A stretch of DNA of 64,000 bases from Nilaparvata lugens (taxonomy: Eukaryota > Arthropoda > Insecta > Hemiptera > Delphacidae). Shown here piece after piece: positions 25,501-34,500 of the stretch. The stretch is taken from NCBI RefSeq assembly GCF_014356525.2, contig NC_052508.1:40542613-40606612 (forward strand). The letters run 5' to 3'. Made by a program: the position numbers and the translations under genes. Every line of letters begins with the position of its first letter. The stretch's first letter is position 1. The notes under the pieces were generated by a model. That model searched no databases. It was not told the DNA's origin and saw nothing but the letters and a program-made list of their open reading frames with translations.

Positions 25501-28500
25501 TTCGGCCAAAATTTAACATGGGGTTATTTATTAAAACGGCCAAATAGCTGTTGTTGCGTTTCCCAATTTAAAAATATCTTCCATAGAAGTAGGGCGCTTT
25601 TCCCATGTAGCCTAACAATTATTCCCAAAAATTGATTGTTTTACCAAAGAAAAAGAAGGTAGCTTTCGATAAAAATATTGGAGAATATGCATAACAGTTC
25701 GTTGATATTTACTTGAAACTGTCAGTATTCCTCAACCAAAATGCATGCTGTAGCATATCTGAGACAAACCGAAATTCCAGTTATTAAAGACATATTCATC
25801 AAATGTGGAGTTTGTAATCATGATGTGCATATCTGTAACACTTCTTCAGTTGAGATTGTTCACCACATCGCCACTAGATGCATTAAAATTCAGTTTGGCT
25901 TGTTAGAAATATTGCTGTCATGGAAACCTTTAACTTTTATGAATGTCGCGCGACATTTTGATAAAAACGAGCGTTTTGAAAAATCATGAATCATTGCATG
26001 ATTTTTATAATGCTTGAAAATGTTATTCGGTTGAAGATATGTTAGTAACAATATCTTACCACATAATATTTCATTTTGCTATACCATTATTTCCTAAAGT
26101 AAAAAAAGGGTCTGTAGCACATTGGTATTTATGCAACATCATAATTATATGGAACTCCAACTGCTGTTTTTCACGCTTGTCATTTTGAGGTTAGTTTTCT
26201 GTTTATACTGTCTATTTCTTGAGTTCTGTAGTTTAGGGTCAGTGCTAAATAGTATTTTTATAATTTATATTGTTTTAACTTCTATTATTTAGTTAGTATG
26301 ATTACTTTACTTGTGATTTGAAGAACATGGGATAAACTAGATGATTTACTTTTCAATCGTGAAGGACTAACTGATGAGCAAATTCTTGATGCTATTTTCT
26401 CCACGGACTTAGAGATACCTAATGGCAGTAGTTATCTGATATTTTTAAAAAGTAGAAATAATATTTTGTGAATGACCTAGCCTAATTTGAGTATTAATAG
26501 GCCACATATTTTTGATTTTACACCTCACTTTTCATTTGTTTCACTTAACAGTTATGTACTAACAGACATTTTTTATTATTTCACAGTAGGCTATTTATTC
26601 AAACAGTAAAAATAAGATTCTAATAATTTCGTAGTCTAATTTAAATATCAATACATATTTTTCTAATCCTATACCTCACTTTTTTGTCTCAAATATGCGA
26701 CACCATGCATTAAAGGGTAAGAAGCATGTAACTAGGGACTCTTATAAGAGAAAAAGTCTTTCCATTCATACAAAATTGAAACACTACAAGGCAGTTCTAA
26801 GATCACAAGCAATGTATTGCAGTGAAACACTTTTCAATATTGATGGAAATGGAATTGAAGAAACTAGAAGAGTTGAAAGATGGATTCTTAGAACCTGCAT
26901 AAACAAAAAACATGTAGTTGACAACCAGTTCAGACTCCTTCCAAGAGAACAGATCTATAGAGAAATCGAACCAATAACTGACGCAATGCACAAAAAGAGA
27001 ATTTCTTTCTTTGGACATATTTTCAGAACCCCAGCGAATCGATTGTTAAGAAGACTTATTGAAAAATGCATGAGTGCGAGTACAGACAGAGCCCCAAATT
27101 CCTTGGCTTGTGGAAATAAAAAAAGACATATCAGAACTAAATTCAACTATTCACGATGTCAAAAATCGCACAAAAATCTATAGGGAAACCATCACTGACA
27201 GAAAGAGGATCTTATCTATAAAAACAATAAATTAGGAGAAGGCAACAGGTTTGTTCAGATGAATTGAGAAAAGAAAGATCTGACAGAATGAAAAGGTACT
27301 GTGCAGAGAGGAAGAGAATTGAAGCGAATAAACGAAGAAAGAGGACTAACCAGAGACTCAGTGATTCTATGCGGTCATAAAATTGAAAAAAAAGTAAAAA
27401 GTCAAACTATTTTTTTAGATGTCCATGATGTTGCATATATGCAACATACCAGTTTTTTTAGTATAATAATGCTTAGGCACCCAACAATTTTTTTACCATT
27501 TTTTTCAGCTTTATTAAGACTACTGTCTAAGCAATAAAAAAATATCAACTTATTACAAAAAATCATGCATCTAAAAGGGTTAATAGCATCAATGCTCCCC
27601 ATTCAAACAATGCTGACACATTCATGTGATTCTTACTATAATTTGATCACTATAGGTCAGAATGAGGATAATAATGTTGATGATCACTACTGTTTCAATT
27701 TCAATTATTATGTTTGACATCTTTGTTTGAATATGTGTGTTTGTGGATATGTATGTATGCCGGACGGATCTCAAAAACGGCTCTGATCATTTTAATTTGA
27801 ACAGGAATATAGTGGGTTTGAAACAAAAAATTTTTGGAACAGGTCTCAACTCTGGTAAAATTCGCTGAAGTTTCTTGAGAAAGGATTATTGGTCCCTCAA
27901 TTAGCAGCTGATCAGAAAAAACTTTCTCATAGTCTGTTGAAAACGTAAGAGAGTGTGAGCAAGTTAAATATAATTATATTATAATAGTTGTAGTTGAATT
28001 ACCAAATTCGGCGACCTTATTTCAAGACATTGCAGTATTCATGGAGCATCTATGGAAGAATAGGTACAAAAAGTGACCGGATGATAGCAAAAGAAATTTA
28101 AAATCGATCTCTCCAAATATTATGGTAGTTGATTGTAATGTTCATTGTGAGGTGATAGAAATGCGACTAATTACCTCAGGTTCTGTTGTATTGGTTCCTC
28201 TCGTACTCCATGTTTGTATGCAGCCATGGCCTTGAGAGAGCCAGTTTCACTGTACCTCAATTCCTAATCCGGACTAAATACCACGAGAACCAATCAAAGT
28301 AGCTGCTCCTATTTCCTTTCATAATGTCATTACATGATAAAAGACAAACCTATTGATATTGATACATTAAATACTAGATACTCAGAAAATACTAAAGTTG
28401 TCAATGAGATAGAAATTAAATTGAGTTACATGTTAATTTACATCCCTAAGCTTTTGGTTTCAATTGAAGATTGAAGAAAGAAATCATATATTGGTAGTCA

Positions 28501-31500
28501 ATAATCAAAGTGATTGAGTAAACTCTATTCAGAACTATGAAAATTCACATTAAAATGATCCCACTCAATATGTATGATAGTAAAGTTTAGGACATGAGAA
28601 ATCAGCCACAATAGATATTATATTAACTATTATGAATGGATTTGGAAGAAAGAATCAGTGGATTGGCTGCTTTCACACTTTTAGATAAGTGGAACGAAAA
28701 GTAAGCGATAGGCTATGCCAAGAAAAACCAGAATAAGCATGAGATCCATGAATCCCAGAGTCAAAAAATTCCAAATAAACTAAATTTACACTTCAATTTT
28801 CAATTGCATAGAACAAAATCAAAAATAACATGATCACTGCTAATTTGATAACTGTCAACGGGAAATATTAATTGCCAATGAATACAGTCGAGGTCGACTC
28901 TTAAGCCCCGCCCAGTATTCCACAAAATTCGCTGCAATTAGTCTACTACTCTACAGAGCACTCCCAACACATCAATTAATTATTCAAATGATTTGACTCA
29001 ATTATTTTCATGCCAATTTGTGGCCCAATTTATTTATTTATTGCCGATAGAAGGCATATTATAAGATGCCCCTAGCAAATAGTAGGTTTGTGATACAAAA
29101 ATTTGAGCCTCATCTCTGAGATAACTTGAGAGGAAAAATTGATCATCTAAGTGGCAGCTGATTGAAACAGAAATTTCCATCGTTTGTCGAAAACGAGAGA
29201 GAGGAAGAGAGGAAATCAACAGCTGTTATTATAAAATTTTTGGCAATGTAATTCTAAAACATTGCATTATTCAAGAAACATATTCCCTGATATCAAGATG
29301 TGTACATAAAGAGAGCAACTGGGTGACACCATAAGGCATCGCTAACTTGATTGCTCTTTAAAATACGCAGTTGAATGTATATTTTTCAACAGTGTCGAAT
29401 GTGTTCTTCAAAGTGAGGTGATAGCAACTCAACTAATCACACTTACTGACAACGATTTTCGGGTCTGTAACCAAGTATCATATAAATAATGTATATGTGA
29501 ATGAAACTTGAAACAGACCTTTAGCTAGGTGTATTTCGGCTCCTACAGCATGTACATTATTCTTTTCCCCGTATCCAATCCAATAAAACTGCTTGAGATG
29601 CGAACATTATATATATAGATATCATATATTAACATTTTCATCTAGGGAGAGCACCTTTCCGGATACAAAATTCTATGACAGTGATAAGACTATATTTATG
29701 TATTATTCCAATTATATTCAGCAATCAATTTTTGTTTGTATGATGGATATCAAAAACTATTATAACGATTTTGGTAGAATTTGGATTATAAATATTTCAC
29801 AAGAATAATCTTATCTCTCAATTCCCGTAGCGAAGCACTGGTGCACTGCTAGTGTTTTATATTAATAGAATTATATTCTATTGAGCCTTTACATTTTCCA
29901 ATAAATTCTTAATGATGAACCGTCAGGTATTGTAATTGTATTCAATAATAGATTAATGTTTTGATTTCTATTGATTTTTCTCATAATGGAGAGCTGACTA
30001 GAGAGTCTTGAATATGAATGTATCATAGAATTATCGCTACTTTTGATGGAACCCATGATGAAAACAACAAACACATCATCAAGTATAGGTAACCGTAGTT
30101 AATCATCATTATCACTCCAAATCAGAAATTCGATATGGTAGTCTTAAAATGAGTCCTGAACTCAAATTGATTGAAGTATAATGAAAATAATGAGAGTAAG
30201 GAATTGATTATAATACACTTGTTTGAATTTTGTTGAGGTCTTCCATTGTTTAGCTGGCCGGATGATATACTTGATACCTATGTCGGCCTATTTGAGAAAC
30301 CACTACCGGTACTAATATTCTATATAGTAGTAGTAGGCTACCTTTATAAAATTTATTCAGTTATGCATTTTACAGATTGGTGATATTATAATCGAGGACA
30401 GGCTCTCTAGTCATCTGGATGTCAATGGCAAAAGTAGTGTATCATCTATTGGCAAGCTAATTTTGGCACAAACTGTTCCACTATTCAAGGCACCATTGAG
30501 GTTCAGCTTGTTCCTTGTCTGCACATTACAATTCCTCATATATTTCTGGTAAGCATTGTTCTAACTACGAGTATTTTGGATTCTCTACTCTATTTTGTAT
30601 TTCTGAAAGTGTAGTAGAGGCTCAGGTGGAAAAAGTATGGATATTGCTCTAAGTAAATTTCATTAAGAAGTTAAGCATAATATACACTTTTAGAATAAAT
30701 GTAACTCATTTTTGAATCTGTTATTATTGAGAATATATAAATTGAAAGAAAATTAACTCATATTTATGTCTAGTTATTTATTCATCCAATGTTTACACAT
30801 GTATATCCATGAAGGCTAATATCTCATAATTTTCCGATATATCATGAGGAATAGCAATGGAAATATTGTGTGGAGGGTAGGGTTGCTCATCACTATTGTG
30901 ATTGTACTGAAATGAAATCTTATCATTCACCGTGATAGGGAATGAGAAAGCACATAGCAAGAACATGAAGTTATTTGGCCTAAGGAATTTAAAATAGGTA
31001 CATACATTCTTGAAAATTTAGGATTATGACATGAAATGATAATAAAATTTACAAAAATTGAATCCCAATAATATTTTGTAGATGACTCTCATGAGTTGAA
31101 ACATGCAATGCACCAGAAAGTGGTAGCTCTACTTATATAGAAAAAAGTAGATATTTACAATAAGTACCTGTTACTTATGTTTTCGTTTTGATTGATATAG
31201 GCCTAGTCCATTTCTATCCAACTATTTTGGTCCATTATTTCTATTGGTTAATAGTTCAGTTTTTGGGTATACATTTTTGTCGCAAAAGTCTTAGTTGTGT
31301 CTATACCGTATATGATATGATATGAACTTCTTCTGTGCTCATTTACAAGAAGTCTTAGCTCCTTTATCCTCAATTATATTATTTTAGTTACAGCTATAGT
31401 GGTTCCAATATAATTGAGTAGGCGCTAAGCCTAGTTTCAATTCGTCTCCAAACATTTTTTCCAGTTTACAGGTTACTTATAAATAGAAGTAGCTTTTCAA

Positions 31501-34500
31501 ATATCGTCTTTGAATATGGCCCTGATATTGGGGGAAAAATCATGTCTCTAAACGTTTGCATCATATTCATGTTACAGCAACAGCGGTGTTATGATGTGGC
31601 TACCAGAGGTGCTGAATAAAATTGCGATCTATCAGAACCAACATCCAGATTCTGATGGAACAGTGTGCATTGCACTGGAGAGTCACTACCACTCCAAAGA
31701 TCAGGTACCACTCGTGAAATACAACACGGTGAAGAGGAGCATCATCTCAAACTACAGTGAAATAGTCAGTAGTACAACAGAATCCAGTTATATTTTTACA
31801 GCATCAACTTCAGCGGCAAGCTCTGACCAAGCGACTGCTGAATGCATTGGGCAGTTGGACTTCTCTGTATTTGTGAGAACAGCAATACTCGGATCATTGT
31901 CAGCCTTATTGCTCATAATCATTGTGCTCGTCATGAATGTTGTCAAGAGGAAATATGCTCTAGGTAAGTATTGAATCTCTAATTCAATCAATATTTAGTG
32001 TGCATGTCAATAATTTTTATCTCTCAAAATCTAATATAATAAGAGAGAGTGGGGTTGTGTTTGTTCGCATCAAAACATGTCAACTTGTAGATTGCATACC
32101 GGTACCGTACCGGAAAAACGGGAATGATTTAGATCTCCAAATTTTGAACATAGATTCTAAAAATATCAATCTCGTGCACCTGGAAGCCCAAATTTCAATT
32201 TTCCTTCTAGTTTTTTTCAGAATTAGTGTTCAAACTTCATAAAAAATTAATCAAACGATTTCTTAAAAAAATCACCAAATCATATGGTCGGAATTAAAAA
32301 TGGAACATCTGTTTCTATTATTGCTTTCTAACTGATACCAGTTAACCTCAATAATATTGTTTTGATAATAATTGATAAATATTTTCAATAATATACCCTA
32401 TTTATTTTAAATATGAAAATAATAATAGTAGGCCTATTGTCTTGATAATTAATAAATATTTTTATTTTCACAAACTCTGTATAATAATATGGTGGATGTG
32501 AAACAGCTACATAAAATTTTTCTCAAAAACATCTGTTTAGAAAAAACTTTCCCCCAGTTGCAAGTATTCTGGTTAACGTTTATTCATGATAAAATGCTAT
32601 ACTTCAATTGAGATTAATGCTAACTGAAGCATTTTGGTTGCACAAAAAAGAAATTTCAAGAGATAATGCCGAATCGACAAAATTTTAACAGGCCATTCAC
32701 GGGGAATTAATTCAACTAAAGCCGATTAGGTACCTACTGATAGCTGTCTTCCAAAATTAGTTTTTGGTAAAAAAACTACAGAATTCAAAGTATGAGCTGA
32801 ATATATGAATGAATTTTATCCATTAATAAAATAGAAAAGAGTATTTAGCTGATATTAGCATTCAAAATTAGATTCTAATTTTTGATTTTTTGAGGTTAGT
32901 TTTCGATCTTCTTTGACTACACTGGCGGCAGACAGAACATTTTTATGGCTCATGCGTAATGATAGTCACCGCTTCAATAACATAACCTCACTATTTTGCC
33001 ATTTGTTTAGAGTAATAATTTTAATAACATCACTGTCGGATAAATTACAGTGTTGCCGGATTGTGAAACTGTTAAAATCTTGATTTGTTAACCAGAGAAC
33101 TTAATGGGAATTAAAAACTAACCGATCTTTGTGGAACAGAATTGATCCATAAAACTAACGCTGATTTGTTAATCGGAGTTAATGTCCATATTATTTTAAT
33201 AATTATGTCTTTGAATAAAGGTGTTGATATCTACATAAAGAAATTATTCTCTTCCATTTTTATTTAATTAAAATTTGAAAATTATTCGAGCCCTGATATA
33301 ATGACTGACTCGATCACTGTACAGTCAGTCGAAAATTTTAATATTGGAATGAGGGGTATTTTGGCAAGCTGAGCAAATAAATAAGGTCATATGCACCTTT
33401 TTGTTATATCTTCAAATGAAAAATTAGTTTTGTGGGTTGTCAAAACTCCCTCTGAAAGGGAAACTATTCAACTTATCCTATCTTTTAGTAGAATAACAAT
33501 GATTTCTGCATTGCATAGCATGTTTCTTGCCAACAACAATCCAACTCTTTGTGAATTTAGATATGACCTACACTGTGGATTTATATAGTTCTATTAATTA
33601 AATACATGGAAATTGAAGTGTTTATGGTTAGTTGATGAAATTGATTATCAATTCAATGTATGTTTCAGTAAAATAAAAATGATTATCCATCCATCTATTA
33701 TCTTCTATACTATAATAAATGAAAGAACTGGATTATACACGTATACAGGTGTAAAGTAGTATAGAAAAATTATGTTTGACGCATCATCACGTCTGAACTA
33801 CTGGACTGATTAACTTGAAATTTTGCATATAGATTCTTGCTTAACCGAGGATAGTTATAAATCTATTTTGAATTCTTCAATATTTGATATCAAGCATCAA
33901 GTTTTCAGTTTGTCAAGTTTTCAATTATTTGTCATGCTTTCAGTTGTTGTAAGGAAGCAGCAGAACATTTCTCTTAAGAGGGAAATTAGAAGATGGATAA
34001 TTATGATTGGGGATCCTTTTCGAATTATAAAAACAGCTTTTCCGTCGCACACAAATTTTCCCCGCCATTTTGAATCCAACTTCTTTTTTTAATTGAAAGG
34101 TGGTCATTAATGATAATTCTGATCATATGATACATGATTCCGATACAGGATTTCCAGAGAAATGGTGTGGTGAAAACCGCACATCGATATCTCAAACCTT
34201 TCAAAATTTATCCTCATTCATTTCCTTTATCATCTTCCATACTACAATAGAGGAAAGAACTGGCTTAAAGACGTATACAAACAAGTGTAGAGGATAGGGA
34301 AATTATGTTTGACGCATCATCACGTCTGAACTACACTGGACTGATTTACTTGAAATGCTGCTTATAAATTCTTAATCAACCGAGGATTCTTATAGGCCTA
34401 TTTTCAATTCTTCTGGATTTCATTACGTCAAGTTTTAATAGTCCCTTGCGAAGCACGGGTTACCTGCTAGTTAATAATAAAAAAGCTTCATCATGATATT

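Noticed and set aside
28191..28209. Match to the inverse of the rRNA sarcin-ricin loop (ggttcctctcgtact)
   Set aside because: Only about 15 bases agree and the flanks do not look like 28S rRNA, so it is most likely chance.
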